A stretch of DNA of 64,000 bases from Triglochin maritima (GCA_963682175.1 OY821771.1:36972201-37036200); one strand, 5' to 3'. Counted from the first letter of the stretch, positions 22,329-32,958 are shown. A program made the numbers and translations. The notes: generated by a model not told the origin, from the letters alone.

Positions 22329-23075
22329 TTTCGGAATACGATGTGTGACTGTTCGGAATACGTTGTGAGTCTGTTCGGATTAAGTGGTGGGTCTGTTCGG
22401 ATTAAATGGTGGGTCTGTTCGGGTTAAGTGGTGGGTCTGTTCGGATTAAGTGGTGGGTCTGTTCGGATTAAGTGGTGAGTCTGTTCGGAATAAGTGGTGC
22501 GTCTGTTCCGATTAAGTTGGGTGTCTGTTCGGATTAAGTGGTGGGTCTGTTCGGATTAAGTGGTGAGTCTGTTCGGAATAAGTGTTGCGTCTGTTCGGAT
22601 TAAGTTGGGTGTATGTTCGGATTAAGTGGTGCGTTTGTTCGGAATAAGTGGTGCGTCTGTTCGGATTAAGTTGGGTGTCTGTTCGGATTAAGTGGTACGT
22701 CTGTTCGGATTAAGTGGTGCGTCTGTTCGGGTGAGGTGGTGCGTCTGTTCGGATTAAGTGGTGGGTCTGTTCGGAATACGTTGTGGGTCTGTTCGGATTA
22801 AGTGGTGGGGCTGTTCGGAATATGTGGTGGGGTTGTTCGGATTAAGTGTTGGGTCTGTTCGGAATACATTGTGAGTCAGTTCGGAATACATTGTGAGTCT
22901 GTTCGAAATACATTGTGAGTCTGTTCGCATTAAGGGGTGGGTCTGTTCGGATTAAGTGGTGGGTCTGTTCGGAATAAGACGTGTGTCTGTTCGGAATAAG
23001 AAGTCCGTCTGTTCGGATTAAGTTGGGTGTCTGTTCAGTTTACGTTTAATGTATGTTCGGATTCAGTTGTCTTTC
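22329..23075 (+). repeat. Minisatellite array 1, 22-bp unit, about 34 copies
   Basis: The unit is CTGTTCGGATTAAGTGGTGGGT with variants in the last ten bases (TACGTTGTGAGT, TAAGTTGGGTGT and others). The CTGTTCGGA core is nearly constant. It lies between the 5' exons and the main exon of the Ulp1-like gene, thus probably in an intron. Confidence 0.92.
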
Positions 23076-23129
23076 GAATATGAAGGTACGTTGGTATAGT
23101 AGTTCTCATTTTTTTCCTTTCCATTTGAA

Positions 23130-26100
23130 GGTGTGGCTTTGTGAGAAATTTAAATTGGGGGAGCCCAGAACTGGAGTTTTCCCACGGATGAAAAGATGGA
23201 CGGAGCTGTTTGGGAAACGATTAACCCTGAGGAAATGGGAGGAACGTGGAATTACCTTACATCGGATTTACGACGGCACGTTCGACCTGATGGGGGCTCC
23301 ATCAATGAGTGAAAGGGAGCTGCAACTTATTGGTCATGTTGGAACTCCTGTTCGAAAGAGCTCAACTTCAACCGTCAGTTTGCCAAGGCTCCAACTGGCA
23401 GACTGCAGCATTCCATGCGACCCGCTGCTCCAAGAATTGGAGCTGAGTGAGGTGAAGACAAAATGGCTGAGGGCCGAAGCTGCCCTTAAGAAGGCCACAG
23501 AACAGGTACACGACCTCAGGGAAGAACTGAGGATTTCCCAGGAAGAGTGTGGGAGGCTCAGGAAAGATATTATATATCTTCGAGGGACAGGGACAACTGG
23601 AAAACCTGGTGGGGAGAACGAGCGAGAGCAAGAGGAGGAGAATAGGAAGAAGAGGGAGGCGGAGGAAGGAGGATGAAGAAGAAGAAGAAAAAAAGAGGAA
23701 GGAGGAGGAAGAAGAAAAGAGGAGGGAGGAGGAGGAAGAAGAAAAGAGGAGGGAGGAGGAGGAAGAAGAAAAGAGGAGGGAGGAGGAAGAAGAAGAGAAG
23801 AAGAGGAAGGAGGAGGAGGAACGAGAAAAGAAGAAGAGGAAGGAGGAGGAGGAACGAGAAAAGAGGAAGAGGGAGGAGGAGGAATGTGAGAGAAAAAGGG
23901 AGGAAAGGACAAAGGAAGAAGAGGAGAAGAGGAAGGAGGAGGAGGAACGAGAAAAGAGGAAGAGGGAGGAGGAGGAATGTGAGAGAAAAAGGGAGGTGGA
24001 AAGGAAGAAGGAAGAAGAGGAGAAGAAAGAAGAGAGGAAGAGAATAGAGAGGGAGGAAGAGAAGAGGAGGGAGGAGGAGAGGAAGATGGGAGAAAAGAGG
24101 AAAATAGTGGAGAAGGAGGAAGAGAAGAAGAGGGAAGAGAAGAAGAAGAAGGAGAAGGAAGAAGAAAGCAAGGCCCAGATAGCAAACTGGGTCGCGAAAA
24201 GAAAACGCTCGACGGCCACCGTTGAGCAGCAGCTGAAGGAAGGCGAACATCTGGCCAAGAAGAATAAGAAGGAAGAAGAGCAAAAAAGAAAAGATAGAGC
24301 GGCTCAAAGGAGCCTGAAGAAAAAAAGGCCGGATGTTGACATGCCTGCATTGGGCACTTTGTCAGTTGATGAGGTCAAAATGCTACTGAACCTGACCGAA
24401 CCCAACAAGGACAATAGGGAGGTCATCTGGAGAGGCGATATGTGCAGTTTAAAACGCTCCGACCTGAAGGAGCTTATAACGCCTAGGATGGATATTAGCG
24501 ATGAAATTATCGACGCTATGCTATCGGTGCTCGAAGAAAGACGCCACCCAGAAAAAGTTATATGCATATCCACATTCGAGTCGGGGCGAATTCTTGGAGG
24601 GCAAGGCAGAGAAGTTGATGATTTTATCCTCCCTAAAATCGTAGGTGCGTCTCCAACACAGACCGTGATCGCACAACCATGCTGGTCTTCAGGTCATTGG
24701 ACTCTGGTGGTTGTCTATGGCCCGTCCAAAGAGATTTTGGCATTCAACAGTATCTCTAGGGAGCTAGGCGAAGGTGATGATCCGGAGCAGACTGTAGGCC
24801 TACATGAATGTGCAGCAGCGGATGCGGCTGTATACTGGAGGGATCTACTCAAGGTCGACTGGCCCCTGAGAATCCTGAGGAAAGAGAGCCAACAACAACC
24901 ACCGGGGAGCAACGATTGCGGCGCCTTCGTTTTATACTGGATAAGGTGCCTAATGTTCAATCTTGACTGATGAAGATTTAAATTTATACCGCAAGTGCAC
25001 GGCGTCTATGAAGACGTGGCAAGTACGGGTCGAACACAAGGAGGGAGAGATTTCGTTGTTGATGTTATTTTTGATTAAGAGGAAGAGAGAGAGAAGAAAT
25101 AAATGGGTTTTGAGATTTTTGGGTTTTAGTTATTTAGAGCAAGAAACAAGAACAATTAAAACTAAAAACAAGAATAAAGATGGAGAATTCCGTCGGGTGG
25201 AGGTCTAGACTTAGGTTTAGATTGGAGAATGGAGAAACTTGAAATAAATCATGTTAGTTATGAAGCATTACAAGATAAATGATTTAACATAAACTCAAGT
25301 AATCAAAATATACTAATCACGAACTTAAAACAATAACATGCATTCATCTTCTCTACCCCTAATTCCATCACCTCCACCCTTTGGAAAGAGTTAGAAACTC
25401 ATGGAGGGAGGAAGAAGAATGGATCCTAGAGACATTAAAATAAAATAAAAACAAGAATTAAAAGAACAGAATTTTATTACTAATGATCCAAGACCAAAGG
25501 TTCAAAAGATGTGTTACATTCGTCCTACAGGGCTATTTATAGCCGATACAGGGGATACCAATACATAAAAGGATAGTACACGCGTCGACCCGACACTGGA
25601 CAAAAATCGGGCACACAGATCAATGACTGGGCGGCGGAAACGCCGCATATTGAAGGTGTTGTGCGGCGAAAACGCCGCACAATCAGGTCTGCTCGGGTCC
25701 GGATTTTGGTCATGTGTTTATGGTATGATTTGATCTTTATTTACGCGTCTGGATGATTCTTTCCATTGTCTTGAACTCCGGATTATTCCTTCCATTGTTG
25801 GGGATTTATTTTTGACTTTTCCAACAAAATAACTTGATCCTTTTCTTTTGCAATCAGGTCCTTGGCATTTTGCAATTAAGCCCTTGACCTTCTTGTGATT
25901 AGCTCCTTGAATGCTTTTATGCTTGGATTCATTTCCATTCGGAACCCGATAAACTTGAACTCGGTCTTTATGATAGAAATGAATCTTTTGCACCCGTTTA
26001 TGCTCGGAATGTGGGTAATTTGCATTCAGGTCCCTGTATTCTGTAAATACGACTAAACACATACCTTAGTAGCATTTATTGATATAAAAGTAATCTAAAT

Positions 26101-26235
26101 GAAAGACATATGATGCAATGTATGCAATGCATCATTGACCCTACGAAGGAGAAGGACCCCAATACCATCCACTCTATCAGGGGTGAATTGGCGGTCATGT
26201 TACTTAGGGATCGTCAGTCGTGTGTGCAGGTCTAA
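23130..26235 (+). pseudogene. Ulp1-like (C48) cysteine protease, main exon, split by a solo LTR
   Basis: From about 23130 the frame reads VWLCEKFKLGEPRTGVFPRM, then a coiled coil ([20 protein letters not shown]). A one-base shift near 23660 leads into about 165 residues of nearly pure Glu/Lys/Arg, then a C48-type domain (about 24330-24960). His lies in SGHWTLVVV (24695-24697) and Cys in GSNDCGAFV (24917-24919). The acidic triad position, 17 residues after His, is Asn (FNSI, 24746-24748) where Ulp1 has Asp. The ORF stops at 24968-24970 only because a solo LTR begins there. Read across the LTR through the TTGAC duplication, the frame resumes at 26140 (PTKEKDPNTIHS) and ends at 26233-26235. Intact proteins remove SUMO-like modifiers; activity here is doubtful. 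Confidence 0.8.
24968..26134 (-). mobile_element. Solo LTR, family B, inserted in the Ulp1-like ORF
   Basis: 1167 bp in reverse orientation, flanked by the exact duplication TTGAC (24963-24967, 26135-26139). Its mate on plus is 60646-61875. It contains inverted repeats of the type GTGCGGCGAAAACGCCGCAC (25656-25685), a TATA box on minus (TATAAATAG near 25537), and the CGTGCACTTGCGGT motif close to its 3' end (about 24990-25005). No internal region is present. Confidence 0.92.
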
Positions 26236-26360
26236 ACAGACAAAGATATTTTAAGTTTTGTTTATTTTTTGGTTTACATGTACAAAATGTTTACATATTC
26301 AGTTCACAAACTATTTACATGTAAAAATACAAACATTACCAATGTCATTCTTAAGCTAAC

Positions 26361-27030
26361 TTTATTCCGAACAGACAGTCTTCTTATTCCGAACAGACCC
26401 ACCACTTATTCCGAACAGACCCAACACTTAATCCGAACAGACGCAACACTTAATCCGAACAGACTCACAACTTAATCCGAATAAACGCAACATTTAATCC
26501 GAACAGGCTCACAACTTATTCCGAACACAGTCTTCTTATTCCGAACAGACCCACCACTTATTCCGAACAGACCCAACACTTAATCCGAACAGACGCAACA
26601 CTTAATCCGAACAGACTCACAACTTAATCCGAACAAACGCAACATTTAATCCGAACAGGCTCACAACTTATTCCGAACACAGTCTTCTTAATCCGAACAG
26701 ACCCAACACTTAATCCGAACAGACTCACAACTTAATCGGAACAGAACCACCACTTATTCCGAACAGACCGAACACTTAATCCGAACAGACTCACAACTTA
26801 ATCCGAACAGAACCACCACTTATTCCGAACAGACCGAACACTTAATCAGAACAGACTCAACACTTAATCCGAACAGACTCACAACTTAATCGGAACAGAA
26901 CCACCACTTATTCCGAACAGACTCACAACTTATTTCCGAACAGACACACCACTTAATCCGAACACACACAACTTATTCCCAACACACCCACAACATATTC
27001 CGAACAGGAAAAACTTATTTCGATCAGACA
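26361..27030 (-). repeat. Minisatellite array 2, same 22-bp unit inverted
   Basis: The units are the reverse complement of array 1 (TTAATCCGAACAGACCCACC type). A higher-order period of 152 bp is visible: the marker ACAGTCTTCTTA recurs at 26375, 26527 and 26679. The array lies between the 3' ends of the Ulp1-like and FAR1-like genes. Confidence 0.9.
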
Positions 27031-27139
27031 CAAGTAAATCTGAACTGAACTTGTATAACAACCATTTACAGATCAAAACAGATCAACAATTACAAGTTTC
27101 TTGGTTTTACAAGAACGGGAAAAAACAAAAAAATGTAAA

Positions 27140-27848
27140 TTAAGGAGGAAATTTCTCGTAATACAAACTCATGTCCCAATCGGAGAAATCAGGATCCGTG
27201 GGTTTTGGTGCTACTTCGTGAAGCGGCGAAGTAACCTTCATCTTCCACTTTCCCTTCTCTTGTTGGGCGTGTTTTTTATGGCTCTTTTTAATTATCTTCT
27301 CAGCTAAAGACACTCGACGTCTAGTCGGCGGTCTTCCTATACGTCTGACCTTTTCCGGATTAAGGACCGATGTACCCGAAGACTCAGGTTCATCAGGTCG
27401 AACCAAGTTTTGTGTAGTGTGCATACATGCCTTAAGCATTTCAATACACTTCACGGCCTCAATATACCTTTTGTGTGAGAAATCGCATTTGCTCCGGGTC
27501 AAGCATGGGATGGTTATGGTTAAGATCCACAAAGTTAACGTTGTAACCCCTTGCTGTGTTTCCGGATACCCTTATCCGAGCAGTGCATTGTACTCTGCTG
27601 GATAACCTAGGCTTCAATTTTCCTTGCCCTTGGTCCGTTGGTGCGGTGCCCTCCTTGGAGCAAGTCAGCGTGACCCGTATAACAACACCACGATCGTAAT
27701 GAGATTGTCTTGTCTTAACGCCAAAACCACAATAATCGGCATAGGCCACGTAAAATGCTTTGGCTTCTTCGAAAGAGGGGAAAAACATCCCCTCATGGGG
27801 AACGTTTGATGGCTGCTCCACTAGGGAAGGCACGAGAACGATTTCCAT
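27140..27848 (-). pseudogene. FAR1-RELATED SEQUENCE-like gene lacking the transposase core
   Basis: The first frame on minus (ATG 27846-27848 to stop 27459) gives 129 aa with the FAR1 DNA-binding domain: GMFFPSFEEAKAFYVAYADY, then TCSKEG, a Cys near QCTARI, and LNHNHPML (Cys/Cys/His/His). A good splice donor (AAAAG|GTATAT, 27467) falls just before its stop. The second frame (to 27140) carries the C-terminal FRS signature EKVRRIGRPPTRRRVSLAEK. The MULE transposase and SWIM domains that normally lie between are absent, so this is either a short FRF-type DNA-binding protein or a deletion derivative. It runs convergent with the Ulp1-like gene. An upstream ATG at 28370 gives a longer frame, but the extra residues look non-family. 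Confidence 0.68.
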
Positions 27849-28142
27849 TTGAGTACAGAGGAATGACCACAGAAGAGAAGGGAAGGAAAAGGAAGAGGCA
27901 TCTTGAGATTGATAACAAGTCTTCTGTGCCGTGTAGGAGCGCCGAGCGCCAAAATGATGAAGGAAGAGAATGATTTGAGTCGCATTAATGAGGGATGGAG
28001 GGAAGGATGGTGGAAATGATGAAGGTACGAAAATAGAGGAATAAAAAAACCAAAAACATTTCATATCCCTTCGCGCTAACAAAGCAGCGTCTGCTGAGTG
28101 GACTGGCCACATCAGCGTGCGTCCCAGACGCGCACGTCCACT

Positions 28143-28715
28143 AAACATTTTCCTATAATCTTCGTGAGACGTTCCTTTCGAGGTTGCGTGGAGTGCATGG
28201 GACTTCTTGTGAAGTAGTAGTTCAAGATTTGGCCGTGCTAACGTCAAAGTCACACAAAGACGTTGAATCAACGTCACTACTAAGTCACTGACCAGTGGAT
28301 GTTGAACACAAAGATGTGATTGATAATGACAACTTGCCAATACAAACGAGAAAAGTGTTTGCTGTTGCAAAATTAGAATATATTAAACTTGAAGCTTTCA
28401 GAAGAACAAAATACAACCAGAAGGTTGTTTGTTGTTGCAATATTAAGGACTTTGATCACCTTTAATTACTGGAAGGTCTTGTCCTTTGCAATTAATGCAA
28501 TGTAATTTATAATGCATTAGAAAATATGTGGTTTTGAGGGTTTCTGTGATATTTGCGTGGTAGTCCTTGTTATCTTTCATTTTGTTCATATAATTCTCAA
28601 AATCATGCAAACACACTATGAACATAATTTTGTATCACCACCGCATCCTCACCACCATGCCTGACAACATGACCACCATTTTCCGTTTGCATTTTACAAT
28701 ATACAAAATCATTGT
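28143..28715. other. Intergenic, nothing recognised
   Basis: AT-rich sequence with only short open frames. No family motif seen on either strand. Confidence 0.5.
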
Positions 28716-28947
28716 TTACATTTTATAGTTTCAACAACTATAGTTCATGATCGTAATTACGGTTTTAAAAATCGTATTTACATTTTAAAGTTTCAACAAT
28801 TGTAGTTCATGATTCTAGTTACGGTTTAAAAATCGTTATTTACATTTTACAGTTTTAACAATTGTAGTTCATGATCATAGTTATGGTTTAAAAATTGTTA
28901 TTTACATTTTGCAGTTTCAACAATTGTAGTTCACGATCCTAGTAAAA
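28716..28947. repeat. Tandem repeat, 61-62 bp unit, four copies
   Basis: TTTACATTTT landmarks lie at 28716, 28777, 28839 and 28901. Each unit also carries TTCAACAATTGTAGTTCATG and TTACGGTTTAAAAAT. Noncoding. Confidence 0.82.
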
Positions 28948-29929
28948 ATTCATCTTTCAAGTTCCAGTCACAATTTACGTTTTTTTATGATTTCCATCTT
29001 ACTTCTTACAATTCAAAGTCTCAATAATTGCAATTTTAGTATTGTTTTCCAACATGAATTCCAAGAAATTAGCACACATATGGCTTCCATAGATAACAAT
29101 TTTAGTATTGTTTTCAAACATTAATTCCAAGGAAATTACTAGTGTAAAAAAATGTCGCAACAAAAATTCGCAATATTTAGTTTTTGTTTATCGTCCATGT
29201 CTTGTGTTGACCAACACCAAAACTCTTATGTCATGTTGGTTTGCCACGAATTGAATACCTTGTAAATTTGTAATGAGATTACATCATTTACTTATCATAT
29301 TGTTCGGTAATGTTGAAATTCATCATATCATTCTCGGTATAATTAAAAATAATAATTTATTAACTCAATTAGCTCTAATAAGGGTCGAGTAAGATTGTGA
29401 GGGCTTCGGCATTCTTCCCATATGGTCGAGATTGAGTTTTACAAATGTGACAAGATCTGAGTAATTTAAAATTAATTGATTGTGTTGTAATGTAATTTGA
29501 TTAGGACCTTCAATGAGGTGATTTATTTCTTTTGAGTGGAAAAACAAATTTTATTAAAAAGAGAGAATGTAAACACATAAGACAAAAGCACATAATTTAG
29601 CTCACATAGTAGGATACAATTGAAATAACAAAATAAATACAAAGATTAATGTAGTATACAAGGTAATGAAAATGAAAGCAAAGACTCAGGGGGCAACCAC
29701 AAAAGCTAGTTATCTATAGTTTCTTGTCGGTTGAAGGTTCGACTTCCCGAAGGTCGAAGGACGCAGATAAGAGGATGCGGCTTCAAGCTTTATCATTATT
29801 AGACTTTAACAACCTTTATATTAGCATAATTTTTTTGTCTTTCAAATATTCCAAAGGTAATAAGAACGAGGGGGATCCAAATAGTGGAGCTAACATGGTT
29901 TATCTGTGCTTTCTCGAGCGAGAGCAGGT
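28948..29929. other. Intergenic AT-rich stretch
   Basis: Contains a short imperfect repeat (GATAACAATTTTAGTATTG, near 29089, resembling 29025-29045). No gene could be supported. Confidence 0.5.
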
Positions 29930-30080
29930 CGTTTAAGCATCGAGGCAATTAATATAAGATAGGATGTCCTCCACTGTGCACCTAAAAAAATCACAAGAAA
30001 CGAAGATATGATCCACTGTTTCGATCTGAAAGAGGCACAAGAGGCAACGATCCGGAATGTAATCAAAGTTGTTATCATCT
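29930..30080 (-). pseudogene. Relic of an RT-associated zinc-binding domain (zf-RVT)
   Basis: Read on minus, the frame gives PDRCLLCLFQIETVDHIFVS followed by CDFF. The spacing C..C..HIF..C matches the zinc-binding domain found at the C-terminus of plant LINE-type reverse transcriptases and related proteins. It is only about 50 residues long with no RT beside it, so it is a fragment. Confidence 0.55.
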
Positions 30081-30846
30081 CACATTACACCTTCGAGCTA
30101 ACCAAACATGACTTTATTTTCTATTATTTATTACTAGAGTATATATAACAGTACATTGCCGCTCCTATCGTATTTAACTAATTTAGAACTCTTAATCCTA
30201 ATGGGCATTTGTTAAGGTTATATTTGATATGTTATATTAATGAGCCATGGTCATGCAGTAACTTTTGAATAAACAAATTGGTGGGTGATGCGTCTTTCCA
30301 GGAAGCTTGTAAAAAGCAATTTTTCGAGGTCAAACCTTAAAGAAAGTCATATATAGTACAGTTTTTTTTTGCTGGGGTAGGTTTCAAGTTTATGTATTGA
30401 TAAAGATCAATGAAAATCTGGAGAAATGTTTGGTGCACCTACTCTTTTGTTGGTTCTATCGTCATCATGTTAACTATGAGCCTTATAAAATTGGTAAAGT
30501 TCAAAGTTGCGAAACCTTATGCATTCAAATCTTCATAAAGTGATGTATTAAGTTGAGGTTTATTTAATTGTCTGTCGATATTTATTTCCATGCTTAATGC
30601 GCGATAAAGTTCAATTTTACTCATATATTAGGTGGTTTGGAAGGATTTTTTTGTTATTTTATTTTCGTGTGGGCTTAATATCATGTGACTAAATCTTTCG
30701 ATTGAACATTTTTTTGGTATTTTCGTTAACCATAGTCTAACCAGCAACATATTCAAAAACTTCAATTGATCAATGTTGACCTCATATTGTGCATTTAGAA
30801 CTTCACTTCTAAGCTCCAAACCAACATTTCTTATAAACTGAATAGG
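30081..30846. other. Intergenic, nothing recognised
   Basis: AT-rich, without ORFs that resemble a family. Confidence 0.5.
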
Positions 30847-31271
30847 AAACTACTATTCGTCGCCGGAAAATTATTTAAATCGTCAAACCAATTATCATTT
30901 TGTCATTCACAATTCATTTAATACTCATTTTGTCATGTGTCCTAAAACAAGGTATTTGCCCCTCTATCGGGAGGGGGCGTCTGACGGAGTCGCCCCTCTA
31001 TTGGGGTCGGGCATCCGCGGGAGCCGCCCGACCCAAAAAAATATTAAAAAACAACTAATCGAGACATTTTACCATATTCGAGTAGTTCGGGGCGTCCGCT
31101 GACTCTTTTCCTGGCCTTCGAGACATGCTTTTGGATGAATATGAGAGTAATACGAAGAGAAAGTGATGTTAGGAGAGTGAAATGAAGAGTTATATAAGTA
31201 GAAATGATAGAATGATAAAATGGTTATTCGCACGGGCGATTTAGGTAGTTTTTCGGCGATGTTCAGTAATT
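30847..31271. mobile_element. MULE-derived MITE, 425 bp
   Basis: Terminal inverted repeats are ACTACTATTCGTCGCCGGAA on the left and the inverse of TTACTGAACATCGCCGAAAA on the right. The left end matches the right end of the MULE at 2930-2961, and the next 100 bp are also related. A candidate 9-bp duplication (CTGAATAGG / CTGAATTAA) is imperfect: only the first six bases match. The core is a GC-rich block (about 30957-31035). Confidence 0.7.
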
Positions 31272-31893
31272 CTGAATTAAAATCAAATCAAATGAAAAGG
31301 TATATATGGTATATCATATAACGAAATAATTGTGGACACCAATGATATTTTCCATTACGTGTAGCATATCCTCGGAATCGTTCTTATGATAAAGCTTAGC
31401 TTAGAAATAGCCAAATAGACCTTGGTAGCGTAAAAATTACAACACGAATCTCACAAGTGATGTTTGAAACAAGAGTTACAACACAACAACAACGCAATCA
31501 TGCTAGCATATTAAGATGAACAACAAACATTCTCTTGACATGTATTGTAGCAATTTTTTGACAATTGAATCGGTAGAATCTTGTCTTTGGAACGATTGTG
31601 GCTCCACTCAAATAGCAACGGTGGAAGCAATGCAATTTTAGAATATATTTTTTCATTCTTCAACCCGCACGCCACCCCAAGCTCCAAACAACAAGATTCT
31701 TGGAGTTGTTAGGGCACCGTTAACTACACCTGAAACTTCCCAGGCATCCAGTTTTCTCTCTCCCTCCACGTCATTTGGATCAATCATGAGTAAAAAATTA
31801 AAAAATATATATAAACAAATAAAAATATATTTTCAGAAAAAAATTAAAAAAATTATTTAAAATAATTTTCAAATCATTTTTAACTGTTTTAAC
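31272..31893. other. Intergenic, nothing recognised
   Basis: No coding or repeat signal that I can name. Confidence 0.45.
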
Positions 31894-32096
31894 TACGGGT
31901 GAACATCGGTCCGGACCCGGATGCTCTCTGGGGTCCGGACCGATCGGTCCGGTCCGGTCAAAAAACCCGGACCGAAAATCGAATTTGTCCCAGGATCCGA
32001 ACCAAAACCCGGACCGGTCGGATTCGGTCCTGCCTGAATCCGGACCAATCGGTCCAATCCGGTCCAAAAAATCAGACCGAAAGTTGTACAACCCTA
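31894..32096. mobile_element. Small hAT-like MITE, 203 bp
   Basis: Ends are TACGGGTGAAC and the inverse of TAGGGTTGTAC. An exact 8-bp duplication, GTTTTAAC, flanks it (31886-31893, 32097-32104). The interior is built of CGGTCCGGACC-like palindromic motifs. Confidence 0.82.
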
Positions 32097-32730
32097 GTTT
32101 TAACCAAAAAAAGAAGAAGGGGGGCACATACCCCCACCCAACTCTTTTCTCGATCCACACCCTTCCATTGAGGCACGTGGAGGGAGGGAGTTGCACGGGG
32201 GTGCGTGGATTGGACGTCCAATGTATGCTCTCCCGTTAAAAGGTGGTCTTAGAGTTCTTCAAGAAATTGCTTTCAGCAAGGAAAAGAATACACAACTTGG
32301 GCCCCACTTCTTGTTTTTATATTTTTTCACACCTTTTACCGTTACACTTTTCTAACAAACAACAACGGCGATCTCAAGCTGTTCAGAATAAATTTCTATG
32401 ACATTCAGAATAAATTTTAAATAATTCAGTATTAAATTCCAAATTTGAGGGTGGTAGGGGAAGGTAATATCTAATTGTCAAATATTTAGCTATGTAAAAT
32501 AAAAAATCTAGTACGAGCAAAATTAAAATTTGTATACATTTTACGGTTCAAATCAAAACCCAACCAAACACCAAAACAAACAACCAAAAATAGCAGTCAA
32601 TATAATGTCGAGAAGGAAAACCTTCAAAAACAAAATCTAGAGACTAGAGGCTAAGAAAATCAGAAAAACCGTAAGAAAAATCTTTAAATAAAAATCTGAG
32701 AAAAAGGCCATCCACGTCAAACATTGATAT

Positions 32731-32739
32731 CCACGTGGC
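32731..32739. promoter_or_regulatory. G-box upstream of GapCp
   Basis: CCACGTGGC, a perfect CACGTG core, lies 165 bp before the TATA box. Further ACGT cores (ATCCACGTCA near 32710, GCCACGTCAC near 32761) flank it. G-boxes bind bZIP/bHLH factors; a light or abscisic-acid response is possible but not shown. Confidence 0.6.
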
Positions 32740-32895
32740 ACAAAGGACGGTCTCACAAGAGCCACGTCACCAAAAAGGAGCTTCCACCAACCAACCCACT
32801 CCTGAGTCCTGAGTCCTGACTCCTCCCTCTCCTCACCCGCCGCCACCTAAACAACCAAAACAAAAAAACTCCTGTCGTGAACCCCAAAGAGGCGC

Positions 32896-32903
32896 TATAA
32901 ATA
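32896..32903 (+). promoter_or_regulatory. TATA box of GapCp
   Basis: TATAAATA lies 56 bp upstream of the ATG, so the 5' UTR would be short, about 25-30 bases. Confidence 0.75.
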
Positions 32904-32958
32904 CACACCCCTTCCCCTCCCATTTGTAGGGTTTCGTCTCCGATCCCATCCCGATCCG

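Larger units (their letters stand above)
21551..28142. mobile_element. Candidate composite MULE-like element carrying a Ulp1-like protease gene and a FAR1-like gene
   Basis: Imperfect GC-rich inverted ends (21551-21610 against 28083-28142, sharing blocks such as GGACG.G.GCGTC.G.GACGC and a following GTGGC) enclose a plus-strand Ulp1 gene, a minus-strand FAR1-like gene and two 22-bp minisatellite arrays in opposite orientation (22329-23075 and 26361-27030). Ulp1-bearing MULEs (Kaonashi-type) are known in plants, and a convergent two-gene layout is known for MuDR. Treating all of this as one element is my inference. I could not see a target duplication. Confidence 0.5.

Noticed and set aside
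22329..23075. Regular array of short units resembling a CRISPR array
   Set aside because: The units are contiguous without unique spacers, and the context is a plant transposon intron. It is a minisatellite.
23334..24350. Long Ser/Phe/Leu/Pro-rich open frames on minus (up to 338 aa)
   Set aside because: They are the complement of the polypurine tract that encodes Glu/Lys/Arg on plus. The plus frame leads into a recognisable Ulp1 domain; the minus frames have no domain.
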